Source of the DNA: a virus
IMG/VR virus record: IMGVR_UViG_3300025127_000267
Location: 1 to 24,396 of that record
Direction: 5' to 3' (one strand)
Length of the DNA stretch: 24,396 nt
This document shows positions 7,242 through 15,426 of this stretch, one piece after another. Within the stretch, counting starts at the first letter, position 1. Every line of letters starts with the position of its first letter. The notes under the pieces were generated by a model that made no database searches, was not told the DNA's origin, and was given only the letters and a program-made list of their open reading frames with translations. A program made the position numbers and the translations under genes.

Positions 7242-9911
7242 ATGAAGTTTAATGATAGCACTTGGAGAAAGTTTCTCCTAGAGTCAAAAGAACAGGTCAC
7301 AGAAGCCACAGAAGAAGAGATCGAGTATCTGGGAGACCTTCTTGAGATGCCTCCGTCTGCTTTGCCGTTTGATGATTTTTTCAATGGCAAGTATCGCATG
7401 GCTCAAACCTTTAGCGCCACAGAATCTACAGGTATTCTTGCTGACTTAGAGAAATGGTTTGGCAGAGCCGGTTGGACTATCTATCTTGACGAATCAGGTA
7501 AAAAACCTGTTCTTAAGGGAACTAAAGTTGTCGAAAAAGAATTCACAGATAAAGAAGGTAACAAAAGACAGGTGACAAAGACAGTTGATTTAAAGTTATC
7601 AAAAATCGCCTCTCGCATAATCTCCTTTATTAACAACTATGAAAACTGGAAAGAAGGAGTGGATTTTGCCTGGAATCTTGCTCAGGAATACACAGATAAA
7701 ATTGGAGAACTTCAAAGAGACGAAGACGGAGATTTGATAGGCTATGAGGAACTTAAGGCTGAATATCTTCCAAGAGTGCAAAAGGCCGGAAAAGTCTCTA
7801 GAAAACTTATTGATTCATTCAAGGAATTGCTTGGAAATGCAGCCTATCAAAATTGGGATAGTGATGCAGCGGAAGCCTATCGCCATTCAAAACTCGGCGG
7901 TGATGCAAAAGGCCACGGAAATTATTTTCAAACAGTCCTTGCACCACCTGCTAAAAAAGTCGCTGACTTTCTTTTGGATGGAAGCAAACTAGAAGACTTA
8001 ACCAAAAACATTGACAATTACAAGTTGCAGAACTACATCATTTATTCTAGACACCCAATCGATGTCTATCGTATGTCTGACTTCCGTGGACTTAATTCTT
8101 GTCACTCCTTACCTTCTCGTAAAGGAACAGTATCATTTGACGAATACAATGTGTGTGCTTTGGCTGAGGCTCACGGTAACGGTCTTATTTCTTATGTTGT
8201 GACTGATGCTAGCATGAGAGAATTTGTAGGAGCAGAAGAAGGGCAGGAAATAACCCCAGAGATGATTAGAGAGAAACTTGACCTACACGAACTACCAGAA
8301 GCCGGAGATGGAGAAATCTTTGCAGACGAAGAAAGAGGCGTTGAGGGTATGGTTCCCGTATCAAGGGTTAGAATTAAGCATGTGTCATATGATAGCAACG
8401 GCGATGATGATGACCCAATCAGACTTCTTGTTCCACAAGGAAACATTTATGGACAAAGAGTTCCTGGTCTTGTGGATCACCTTTACAAAACCACAGTAGA
8501 AGCACAAAAAGAAAAGATTGAGGCCATTGCCGAGAAGGAACTTACAAACAAAGAAAATGTTAGCATGTATGCTTTTACTCGTTATGGCGGTTCATACCAA
8601 GATTCTGGTTATCGTGTTAAAGATGCTTTGCCAAGAATGTTTAACATTGTATTTCCTGACGTTGAGATTAACTTCATCGGCTCAATAAACTATGACAATG
8701 ATATGGAGAGGGAATTAGCCGCTGAGGCTGGGTTTATGAACGAAGCCGCAGTTGAAGAACTTATCCAACAGGCAATTGATGGTCTTGGTCTTTCATCTAA
8801 CATCGATGTTAATTATGAAGTTGAACGATGGGATGAATCTTTTAACATTAGTATTAGTGCTACTGTTGAGTTTCGTTTTGAATTTCCAAGACAAACCGGC
8901 ATGACTTACGCTGAAGCATCATCTGTTAATGATCTAATCGATAGCAAACTTGAAAACTTTGGTGAATTGCTGGGTCCGCAAGAAAGTCTAGTTGATAATG
9001 TTACAACAACATACATCGAAGACCCAACATTTTCAGGTTACAAAGTATTGTTAGACATTAACAGCGATTACTTGATAATGATGACTTCGGAAGAATACTG
9101 GCAGTATGAAGAGATAGAGTATCAACTTGAGCAAGTTTTTGGTGGTGATGGTTCTGGATACGGAGTTGGCCTTGGATTTGGCAATCTTGCAACGCGAGGT
9201 GGCCCAATACAACAGGTGGTTTATGCAGCACTTCAACAAGATGACCTTATGCCTGGTGGTAACGAATACAAGTTTGGCGAAATAGCCGAGAACGAATTCC
9301 AGGCCGGCTACAACACACCACTTGTTAATGGTGACTTTGAAATTGATTTTGAACTTTACCATGACGATGAAACTGGTGAGCCAATGTCCTCTGGTTACAG
9401 TATTCAGGGTACAACCGAGTATCAAAAAGACGAAGAAGAAGGTATCAAGATTGCTGCACTTCTCAACTTTGCACGCACTCAAGACTCGTCCCCAAGATCC
9501 TCGGAGATTATCCGTGCAGTTGTGTATGATGCACTTGGAGGTGAGGTTGCACTGAGAATTCCAGCAGACAAAATGAGAATTTACTTTGAATTAGAAGAGG
9601 AAGAAGAAGATCAGTTTGTATACAAATTTGGTTGGTACGCTAATGAGTATGACTTCGAGAAGAAATCAGACATCCAAGATCACCTTGATGCAATAGCAGA
9701 GGAAGCCTACTTTGAGAACATCAATGACCATCTTGTAGATTACATTGATGAGAACATTCCTCTTGAAAAATTAGGTATTGCAGATCTTATCGCCCAGATG
9801 GACCAGGACCTCGGACAGACGCCATCACAGGTTTCCTCTGAAGAATCAGCACCTGAGCAGGGAGTGACTGAGTCAAAGAGAAGAGTCAAACTAAGAATTT
9901 TAAGAGGATAA
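7242..9911 (+). CDS. Large unknown protein, possible head-internal protein
   Basis: I do not recognise a named family in this 889-aa, strongly acidic protein. Its N-terminus, MKFNDSTWRKFLLES, resembles the T4 capsid-targeting sequence (MKTYQEFIAEA in the internal proteins). It has the same length, aromatic-basic helix and an L-x-E tripeptide (12-14) where gp21-type protease would cut. Residues ~265-325 form a distinct conserved-looking segment with RHPIDVYRMSDFRGLNSCHS followed by a cysteine in YNVCALAEAHGNGLISYVV; the Cys/His/Glu content could suit an enzyme, but no catalytic set can be assigned. Residues ~365-415 (RGVEGMVPVSRVRIKHV, GNIYGQRVPGL) continue that domain. The remainder holds long acidic, beta-strand-rich repeats and ends with basic KRRVKLRILRG. 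It is inserted between the gp13- and gp14-like genes, where T4-like phages have no such gene. Start: ATG 5 bp after the gp13-like stop, with AGGA upstream. Confidence 0.62.
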   Translation: MKFNDSTWRKFLLESKEQVTEATEEEIEYLGDLLEMPPSALPFDDFFNGKYRMAQTFSATESTGILADLEKWFGRAGWTIYLDESGKKPVLKGTKVVEKEFTDKEGNKRQVTKTVDLKLSKIASRIISFINNYENWKEGVDFAWNLAQEYTDKIGELQRDEDGDLIGYEELKAEYLPRVQKAGKVSRKLIDSFKELLGNAAYQNWDSDAAEAYRHSKLGGDAKGHGNYFQTVLAPPAKKVADFLLDGSKLEDLTKNIDNYKLQNYIIYSRHPIDVYRMSDFRGLNSCHSLPSRKGTVSFDEYNVCALAEAHGNGLISYVVTDASMREFVGAEEGQEITPEMIREKLDLHELPEAGDGEIFADEERGVEGMVPVSRVRIKHVSYDSNGDDDDPIRLLVPQGNIYGQRVPGLVDHLYKTTVEAQKEKIEAIAEKELTNKENVSMYAFTRYGGSYQDSGYRVKDALPRMFNIVFPDVEINFIGSINYDNDMERELAAEAGFMNEAAVEELIQQAIDGLGLSSNIDVNYEVERWDESFNISISATVEFRFEFPRQTGMTYAEASSVNDLIDSKLENFGELLGPQESLVDNVTTTYIEDPTFSGYKVLLDINSDYLIMMTSEEYWQYEEIEYQLEQVFGGDGSGYGVGLGFGNLATRGGPIQQVVYAALQQDDLMPGGNEYKFGEIAENEFQAGYNTPLVNGDFEIDFELYHDDETGEPMSSGYSIQGTTEYQKDEEEGIKIAALLNFARTQDSSPRSSEIIRAVVYDALGGEVALRIPADKMRIYFELEEEEEDQFVYKFGWYANEYDFEKKSDIQDHLDAIAEEAYFENINDHLVDYIDENIPLEKLGIADLIAQMDQDLGQTPSQVSSEESAPEQGVTESKRRVKLRILRG

Positions 9912-9914
9912 TAA

Positions 9915-10403
9915 ATGTCAAAATGGGAACAACCAGCTTCGCCACCACCTCCACTATTTCTTGGAGAAAAAGAAAAGAATCTTGTAAAGCAAATCAACGA
10001 TGAAATTATTGAACGAGTTGTTGGACAACAGGTTCTTTACTTCCCAATTGACATTGAACACACAAATTATCATCCAATCTACGGAGAAGCAATACAGAAA
10101 ACATTTCTTCACCCTGTTAGAGTGCATGCACTAGTTGAGTATCAAGGAGTTGAAACCTCTGATATGAGTGGTATTGCAATTGACAAGTCAACAAAGATTA
10201 AGATCAACTTTCATAAGAGACGCTTAACTGAAGACCAGAACCTATTTGTAAGAGAGGGAGACTTTGTTAGATACGGTAGTATTTATTATGAGATTGTAAA
10301 ACTCAATGAGCCAAAACTTCTGTTTGGACAAGTAGAGGCACCACGCTTTGAAATACAAGCAGAGTGTATTAGAGCAAGGGATGGGTTGTTTAATGCCGAG
10401 TGA
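9915..10403 (+). CDS. 14: Neck protein (T4 gp14-like)
   Basis: The 162-aa protein matches the layout of T4-like gp14. It has an N-terminal helix leading into GQQVLYFPID (37-46) and NYHPIYGEA (51-59). A beta segment with VRVHALVEYQGVE follows, then INFHKRRL, and finally REGDFVRYG...YYEIVKLNEPKLLFGQ, which corresponds to the R-x-GD-x-hydrophobic, F-E-I, F-x-x-G series near the gp14 C-terminus. It is shorter than T4 gp14 (256 aa). Gp14 joins gp13 in the neck ring. The gene sits between the 889-aa gene and the gp15-like gene and overlaps the latter by 11 bp if the second start is at 10393. AGAGGA precedes its ATG. The N-terminus contains a Pro run (ASPPPPL). Confidence 0.68.
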   Translation: MSKWEQPASPPPPLFLGEKEKNLVKQINDEIIERVVGQQVLYFPIDIEHTNYHPIYGEAIQKTFLHPVRVHALVEYQGVETSDMSGIAIDKSTKIKINFHKRRLTEDQNLFVREGDFVRYGSIYYEIVKLNEPKLLFGQVEAPRFEIQAECIRARDGLFNAE

Positions 10404-11232
10404 AAGCACAGAAACAGTAGAGACATTTGAACCATCAACCTTAGAAACAATTGACTCTGCAATTTACTATTATCTTGATGAGGTGCTAAATCTTTCGTGT
10501 ACAACAAATGATGGCTTTAAAAAAGTTCCGATTATATGGCATGGATCTGAGAGACCTTATCAAATTAAGAATAATAAGGAACTAAGAGACTCGGTAGGCA
10601 AACTTAAGCTTCCCCTCATGTCTGTTCATAGATTATCAGTGGCTAGAGAGGATACGTTTAAGGGTGGATTTCAAGCAACCATCGGAGAAGTTGAGGACTA
10701 TCGTGGTGGAACTGTTGCAACTACAAGGGTAATTAAGCAAGATAAAACAAGAAATTTTGCAAACGCTGATCGTTTGCGACGATCAAAGGGTCGAGGAGAC
10801 GAAACTGGTAGGGGCAACAATACTAAAATTGTTTACGAGACCATTACTGTTCCAGTTCCAACTTATATAACCTGCATGTACGAAGTTAAGGTAAAGACAG
10901 AGTATCAACAACAGATGAATGAGTTGCTTCCTGGTTTTGTTTTTGACACGAAGAACAGTTTTCTGGCTGAGTATGACGGACATCGCTATGAGGCTTTTAT
11001 TCAGGACAATTATAACATTAACAATGTCACAGACCTTAATAATGAAGAGCGAGTGTTTGAGGCTACAATCAATATTAAAGTCTTAGGGTATCTTGTTTCA
11101 GAGGGACCAAACAGAGAGCGTCCAAAGATCACAAGAAGAGAAAACCAAGTTCAAGTTAGAATCACGAGAGAAAGAGTGATTGTTGGGGATACAAGACCCT
11201 GGGCCAATGATGATGGAAAGTATAGGGAGTAA
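10393..11232 (+). CDS. 15: Tail completion / sheath terminator protein (T4 gp15-like)
   Basis: The frame is open from 10348, but the ATG at 10393 (MPSESTE) is preferred. It leaves an 11-bp overlap with the gp14-like gene and places an AAGGG about 12 nt upstream; the ATG at 10381 has its SD too close. From 10393 the product is 279 aa, close to T4 gp15 (272 aa). Gp15 forms the ring that ends the tail tube and sheath and docks the tail to the neck. The supporting segment is TITVPVPTYITCMYEVKVKT followed by E-Y-Q-x-x-M-N-E-L-L-P-G-F (~150-180). It matches the gp15 pattern of a P-V-P-Y strand, a long beta strand and a helix ending in L-x-P-x-F. The next strand pair and an ATINIKVLGYL strand also fit. 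The C-terminus is very basic. Synteny directly before the sheath supports the call. Confidence 0.65.
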   Translation: MPSESTETVETFEPSTLETIDSAIYYYLDEVLNLSCTTNDGFKKVPIIWHGSERPYQIKNNKELRDSVGKLKLPLMSVHRLSVAREDTFKGGFQATIGEVEDYRGGTVATTRVIKQDKTRNFANADRLRRSKGRGDETGRGNNTKIVYETITVPVPTYITCMYEVKVKTEYQQQMNELLPGFVFDTKNSFLAEYDGHRYEAFIQDNYNINNVTDLNNEERVFEATINIKVLGYLVSEGPNRERPKITRRENQVQVRITRERVIVGDTRPWANDDGKYRE

Positions 11233-11253
11233 ATGCGTTTCGTGGTTGAAGAA

Positions 11254-11261
11254 ACTATTTA
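11254..11261 (+). promoter_or_regulatory. Late-promoter-like octamer ACTATTTA (P5)
   Basis: The octamer lies in the 62-bp gap before the tail sheath gene and ends 33 nt before its ATG. No terminator is seen in this gap, so read-through from the neck operon is also possible. Confidence 0.55.
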
Positions 11262-11294
11262 CTTTGAATGTATTAATGCATAAGGAGAATTTTA

Positions 11295-14213
11295 ATGCCT
11301 AGAAGATTTGATTTTATTTCACCTGGTGTTCAACTGAGAGAAGTTGATCAATCGCAAATTAGCCCAACTCCCGAAGAAGACGGATTACTTCTTATTGGTA
11401 GAGCACCGATGGGTCCAGCGATGCAACCTGTCACTATTAGAAATTTTGCAGACTTCCGAGAAGTTTTTGGAGATCCAGTTTCTGGTCAAAGTCCATCAAC
11501 AGATCCGTGGAGAGAAGGCAACTATGCAACGCCAATGTACGCAATGTACGCTGCACAGGCTTATTTAGCCTCTGGTATCGCACCGGTTAAATTTGTCAGA
11601 CTTCTAGGTGAAAAGTCACCAGAGGCCTCCACTGATGCTGGAGAAGCAGGGTGGAAAATCGCTGGAGGACCAAGTGCAACACCATCCTCTAACAAGTCTG
11701 CTTATGGACTGTTTATTTGCCCATCTGGTACAATGACCGATAACCATACAGGGTCGTTAGCTGCTGTGTTTTATATTGATGGAGATTCCACTGGTGTTCG
11801 ACTTGTCGGAGAACCAGTAAGTGCAAACTCTGCGCTTGCGGGCGACGTAACTGCTGCTGGTCAATTTGTAGAATCTATCTCTACGGCTGCAAAGGCTAGT
11901 ACTTTCAAGATTAATGTTGGCGGTCAAGATTTTACTGTAAACTTTGACCCAACAGATACTAGCAACTACATCAGAAAGGTGTTAAACACAAATCCACAAA
12001 AAATTAACAATAATGCAAACTTCGGTAAAACAGACGTTGATTATTTCTTAGGTGAGACTTTTGAACAAGCAGTTGTTGAACACGTAAATGATTTTAAACC
12101 TAATCCCGGAGAACAATTTGGTATTATCCTTGCACTCCAATCTGGTTCACTGAACGCAAATAACAATTGGGGATACAATCTAGGAAACGCACAAGCTGCT
12201 AGGACTGGTTGGTTTTTTGATCAAAGACCAAATCAACAACAGTTATTTAGATTTGCTGCTTTAAGTGAAGGTGTTGAATTTCAAAAGAAATACAAAATTG
12301 CAATTGAAGATCTCAACATTGGAGATGCAGAAAACTTACCATCATTCAGTGTAAGAATTTATAACCGTTCTATGCGAAAGGTAGAAGAATTTACTCAGTG
12401 TACTCTTAGCCCAGGCGATGCAAATTATATTGCAAAGAAAATTGGTGACGAAAGACTCGAATGGGACTCTGTAGAAAAGAGGTTTAATACTTTAGGGCTT
12501 TATGAAAACAAATCAGACCTTATTAGAGTTGAAATGGCATCAATAGTTGAAAATGGTCTTCTTAATAATGCTCAAGCACTTCCTATTGGTTATAATGGTC
12601 CATTAAGACCAGTAGGCTTGACTTTAATGTCTGGATCTACCGCAGTAATGAGATTAGGTCAAACTTTCACTGTCGCTGATGGTGGAACTGCTGAAAACCA
12701 AACTTTTGTAACTGGTGGTGTAACTATGCCAGACTTTAAATTACCTGCTGCCCAAGCTAACCAAGTATTTTTTGGTGGGCCAAATGGACTTACCACTAGT
12801 GCAGTAAAATTAACAGCCTCATTTGTATTCCCTGCTTTGCAAACAACTAATGAAAACTTTGCAAGAACTCAGGGGTCAAATTATCCACCCTCTTCACTCT
12901 TCGGTATTGATCACAGAAGAACTTCGGGCGATCGTAACCAAGACGGTAGTTACGTTGATATAATCAGAGAGTTACCTGGTGCTGCGTTTACTCACCAATT
13001 AAGTGAAGGAGGGAGTCCCCCTGATGGAATGGAATACTCATTCACATTCTCTCTTGACGATATTAAAAAAGCTACTAGTCAAAGACAATTTTTCTTTGAG
13101 TCAGGGTCATTTCTTGCTGGTAATTCTGTTGCTGGGACCGCAGGTAATACCTTGTCAACTCTATTAACTAGTTCAACCGACGGTGGTGTAAGACAGTTTA
13201 TTGCTCCATTTTTTGGTGGACGTGATGGTCTTGATGTCTTTGAAGCTGATCCGTTTGATAATACAAATATTGGCGCTGATGAAACAACCTCTTATGAAAG
13301 AGCGACTCTTGAAAAAGCACTTGATATTGTTGGAGACCCAGAGTATGTTTCTTTTGATCTTCTTTCTATACCTGGTATTACTGATACCGGTGTCACTGAT
13401 CGTGTTTTGTCAAATGCCGCAGAGCGTTCTGATCACCTGGCAATTGTTGATCTAGAAGGAGGCTATGTCCCAGGATATGATGGAGGAAATGGTGTTGCTG
13501 CGGCGGGATCTGTTGAAAGCACTGTAAATAATCTATCTTCAAGGTTTATTGATAATTCATACGCTGCCGCTTATTACCCATGGGTTAGACTTGTAGACAC
13601 AGTGTCGCCTAACAATGCAATACTTCTTGCCCCTCCATCAGTTGCTGGTATTGGAGCGATTGCCGCATCAGAGGCAGCAACACAACCATGGTTTGCCCCT
13701 GCTGGATTTAATCGTGGTGGTCTGAGTCCATTAGGCGGACCAAACGGTCCTCGTGTGGATAACACTTGGCGTAGTCTAACTAAAGGTCTACGTGATGAAC
13801 TTTATGCCGCAAGGGTTAATCCAATTGCTAACTTTACTGCTGCTGGTGGTATTGTTGTATTCGGACAAAAGACTCTTCAACTTCAGCAGTCTGCTCTCGA
13901 TCGTATCAACGTTCGTCGTTTAATGGTCTTTATTAAGAAGCGTATCGGTGCTGTGGCTAGAGATCTACTGTTTGATCAAGCAGTTGACGTAACATTTAAT
14001 AGATTTAAGTCACGAGCAAGTAGAATTCTACAGAGTGTTAAGTCTAACTTTGGTGTCACTGAATTTAAGATTGTCCTTGATGAGACCACAACCACACCTG
14101 ATCTGATTGACCAGAATATTATGTACGCTCAGATCTTTATTAAGCCTGCTCGTGCCATTGAATTCATTGCTATTGATTTTGTTATCTCTAGAAGCGGTGT
14201 AGAATTCGAGTAA
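11295..14213 (+). CDS. 18: Contractile tail sheath protein (T4 gp18-like)
   Basis: The 972-aa protein forms the sheath that contracts to drive the tube through the host envelope. The N-terminal motif SPGVQLREVD (residues ~9-18) followed by LLLIGRAPMGP is typical of sheath proteins. The C-terminal ~170 residues are the conserved core: RINVRRLMVFIKKRIGAVAR, a helix with FKSRASRILQ, and the final strand IKPARAIEFIAIDFVISRSG. The protein is far longer than T4 gp18 (659 aa). The extra sequence lies between residues ~110 and ~780, is rich in Gly/Asn/Thr, and probably forms protruding domains. It starts with a strong SD (ATAAGGAGAA) and is followed by the two tube genes, the canonical order. Confidence 0.95.
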   Translation: MPRRFDFISPGVQLREVDQSQISPTPEEDGLLLIGRAPMGPAMQPVTIRNFADFREVFGDPVSGQSPSTDPWREGNYATPMYAMYAAQAYLASGIAPVKFVRLLGEKSPEASTDAGEAGWKIAGGPSATPSSNKSAYGLFICPSGTMTDNHTGSLAAVFYIDGDSTGVRLVGEPVSANSALAGDVTAAGQFVESISTAAKASTFKINVGGQDFTVNFDPTDTSNYIRKVLNTNPQKINNNANFGKTDVDYFLGETFEQAVVEHVNDFKPNPGEQFGIILALQSGSLNANNNWGYNLGNAQAARTGWFFDQRPNQQQLFRFAALSEGVEFQKKYKIAIEDLNIGDAENLPSFSVRIYNRSMRKVEEFTQCTLSPGDANYIAKKIGDERLEWDSVEKRFNTLGLYENKSDLIRVEMASIVENGLLNNAQALPIGYNGPLRPVGLTLMSGSTAVMRLGQTFTVADGGTAENQTFVTGGVTMPDFKLPAAQANQVFFGGPNGLTTSAVKLTASFVFPALQTTNENFARTQGSNYPPSSLFGIDHRRTSGDRNQDGSYVDIIRELPGAAFTHQLSEGGSPPDGMEYSFTFSLDDIKKATSQRQFFFESGSFLAGNSVAGTAGNTLSTLLTSSTDGGVRQFIAPFFGGRDGLDVFEADPFDNTNIGADETTSYERATLEKALDIVGDPEYVSFDLLSIPGITDTGVTDRVLSNAAERSDHLAIVDLEGGYVPGYDGGNGVAAAGSVESTVNNLSSRFIDNSYAAAYYPWVRLVDTVSPNNAILLAPPSVAGIGAIAASEAATQPWFAPAGFNRGGLSPLGGPNGPRVDNTWRSLTKGLRDELYAARVNPIANFTAAGGIVVFGQKTLQLQQSALDRINVRRLMVFIKKRIGAVARDLLFDQAVDVTFNRFKSRASRILQSVKSNFGVTEFKIVLDETTTTPDLIDQNIMYAQIFIKPARAIEFIAIDFVISRSGVEFE

Positions 14214-14245
14214 ACACTAATTAATTTTGAAGGAGTTATAAAATT

Positions 14246-14836
14246 ATGGGTTTTTGGAAAGAAAATAGCGTTGAGCCTAAGAGACTATTTAGGTTTAAGA
14301 TTCAATTAGATTCAGCAGATGGTACCCAAGGTGTAACCGGTGGTGGTATGTGGTGGGGAAAAAGTGTAAAGATCCCAACCTTTACTTCAAGTCCTGTAGA
14401 GCATCAGTATCTTGATAATGTTTACAAATTTCCTGGGAAGGTAAGATGGCAAGATATCACCTTAACCATGGTTGATCCGAGTAATCCTGATGCTGTCTCA
14501 CAGGTAATGAATTTACTTGAACAAAGCGGATATCACGTTAAAGATCCAGGAGAGTTTCAAACTATATCTAAGAAAAAGGCCACTGATCAATCAGTTAGAA
14601 ACCTTACTATTACCGTGATTGATGCTGATGGTAATGATATTGAAATATGGACTGTTATTAACCCAATGGTTGTAGACGCTGATCTTTCGACTTTTAATTA
14701 CGATTCAGATGAACTTCGAGAAATCACTATGACAATTGCTTATGATTATGCTCAGTGTCAAATCAAGGCAGGAAATAGAAGCGTACCAGAGCGTAATTAT
14801 AAATTTGAGAAAGCAGCAACACCAACCGGTAACTAG
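14246..14836 (+). CDS. 19: Tail tube protein (T4 gp19-like), copy 1
   Basis: The 196-aa protein builds the inner tail tube through which DNA passes; T4 gp19 has 163 aa. Visible gp19 traits are the N-terminal MGFWKENSVEPKRLFRFKI (the P-x-R-x-F-R-F strand), WWGKSVKIPTF, a W-Q-D-I-T-L-T strand near residue 70, and a C-terminal pair of strands with IEIWTVINPMV, LSTFNYDSDELREITMTIAY and DYAQ. It begins 32 bp after the sheath stop with AAGGAG upstream. A copy of ACTATTTA lies inside the gene (14284-14291), probably by coding chance. The second tube-like gene follows directly. Confidence 0.92.
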   Translation: MGFWKENSVEPKRLFRFKIQLDSADGTQGVTGGGMWWGKSVKIPTFTSSPVEHQYLDNVYKFPGKVRWQDITLTMVDPSNPDAVSQVMNLLEQSGYHVKDPGEFQTISKKKATDQSVRNLTITVIDADGNDIEIWTVINPMVVDADLSTFNYDSDELREITMTIAYDYAQCQIKAGNRSVPERNYKFEKAATPTGN

Positions 14837-14866
14837 GCGTTGGCTGTGTTACCTAATGAGGGATGA

Positions 14867-15394
14867 ATGGGGTTCTGGAAAGATAATACAAGTGATCCAA
14901 AAAGACAGTTTCGCTTTAAGGTTAATGGTGATGGAGAATGGTATTGGGCAAAGTCAATTGACAAGCCCACTGCTGAAGTCTCCAGTACATCCTATCAGTT
15001 AATTAATCACAAGTTTAATTTTCCTGGGGTTGTGACATGGCAACCAGTTAGAATTGTTGTTGTTGATGACTCAATAAGAACTGGTCAAATTTATGAATTT
15101 TTAAAAAAATCTGGATATAACAATCCCGGGTTTGGTGGTGGTGCCGTTCCTAATGTAGACGGTATCAAAAAAGAAGGCTTCGATGGTTCTAATGATATTA
15201 TTTTTAATCAACTTGACCCGGATGGTTTTGCACTAGAAACATGGACCTTGCATAATAGCATAATAACAAGTATTGATTTTGGAAGATTAGATTACTCTTC
15301 AGATGATTTAGTTGAACTAACAATACAGATTACATACGACTTTGCTGAGTTAGTTCAGAAGCCATCGCCAAAATCAAAACCTACTACTCCATAA
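14867..15394 (+). CDS. Tail tube paralogue (T4 gp19-like), copy 2
   Basis: The 175-aa protein is clearly related to the preceding tube protein. It starts MGFWKDNTSDPKRQFRFKV, against MGFWKENSVEPKRLFRFKI in copy 1. It keeps the W-Y-W-A-K-S-I-D-K-P strand, FPGVVTWQP, a lengthened middle (GYNNPGFGGGAVPNVDG) and the closing LETWTLHNSIITSIDFGRLD and YSSDDLVELTIQITYDFAE strands. It is shorter at the C-terminus, with a basic Pro/Ser/Lys tail. The ATG at 14867 has a GAGGG SD 4 nt upstream. It may be a minor tube subunit, such as a tube initiator or terminator-adjacent ring, or a second major tube protein. Sequence alone does not decide. Confidence 0.88.
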   Translation: MGFWKDNTSDPKRQFRFKVNGDGEWYWAKSIDKPTAEVSSTSYQLINHKFNFPGVVTWQPVRIVVVDDSIRTGQIYEFLKKSGYNNPGFGGGAVPNVDGIKKEGFDGSNDIIFNQLDPDGFALETWTLHNSIITSIDFGRLDYSSDDLVELTIQITYDFAELVQKPSPKSKPTTP

Positions 15395-15426
15395 AGTCCA
15401 TGACAATAAATTTAATGAGGTGAAAA

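Noticed and set aside
9051-9482. 143-codon open frame on the minus strand opposite the 889-aa gene
   Set aside because: It lies wholly inside a convincing + strand gene with good coding character and has no separate gene context.
11535-11556. Short direct repeat GCAATGTAC twice in tandem
   Set aside because: It encodes MYAMYA in the sheath N-terminal region and is a two-unit coding repeat without further copies.
14284-14291. ACTATTTA copy inside the tail-tube gene
   Set aside because: It encodes part of the conserved R-L-F-R strand and is not placed before a start; probably coding coincidence, though an internal promoter for copy 2 cannot be excluded.
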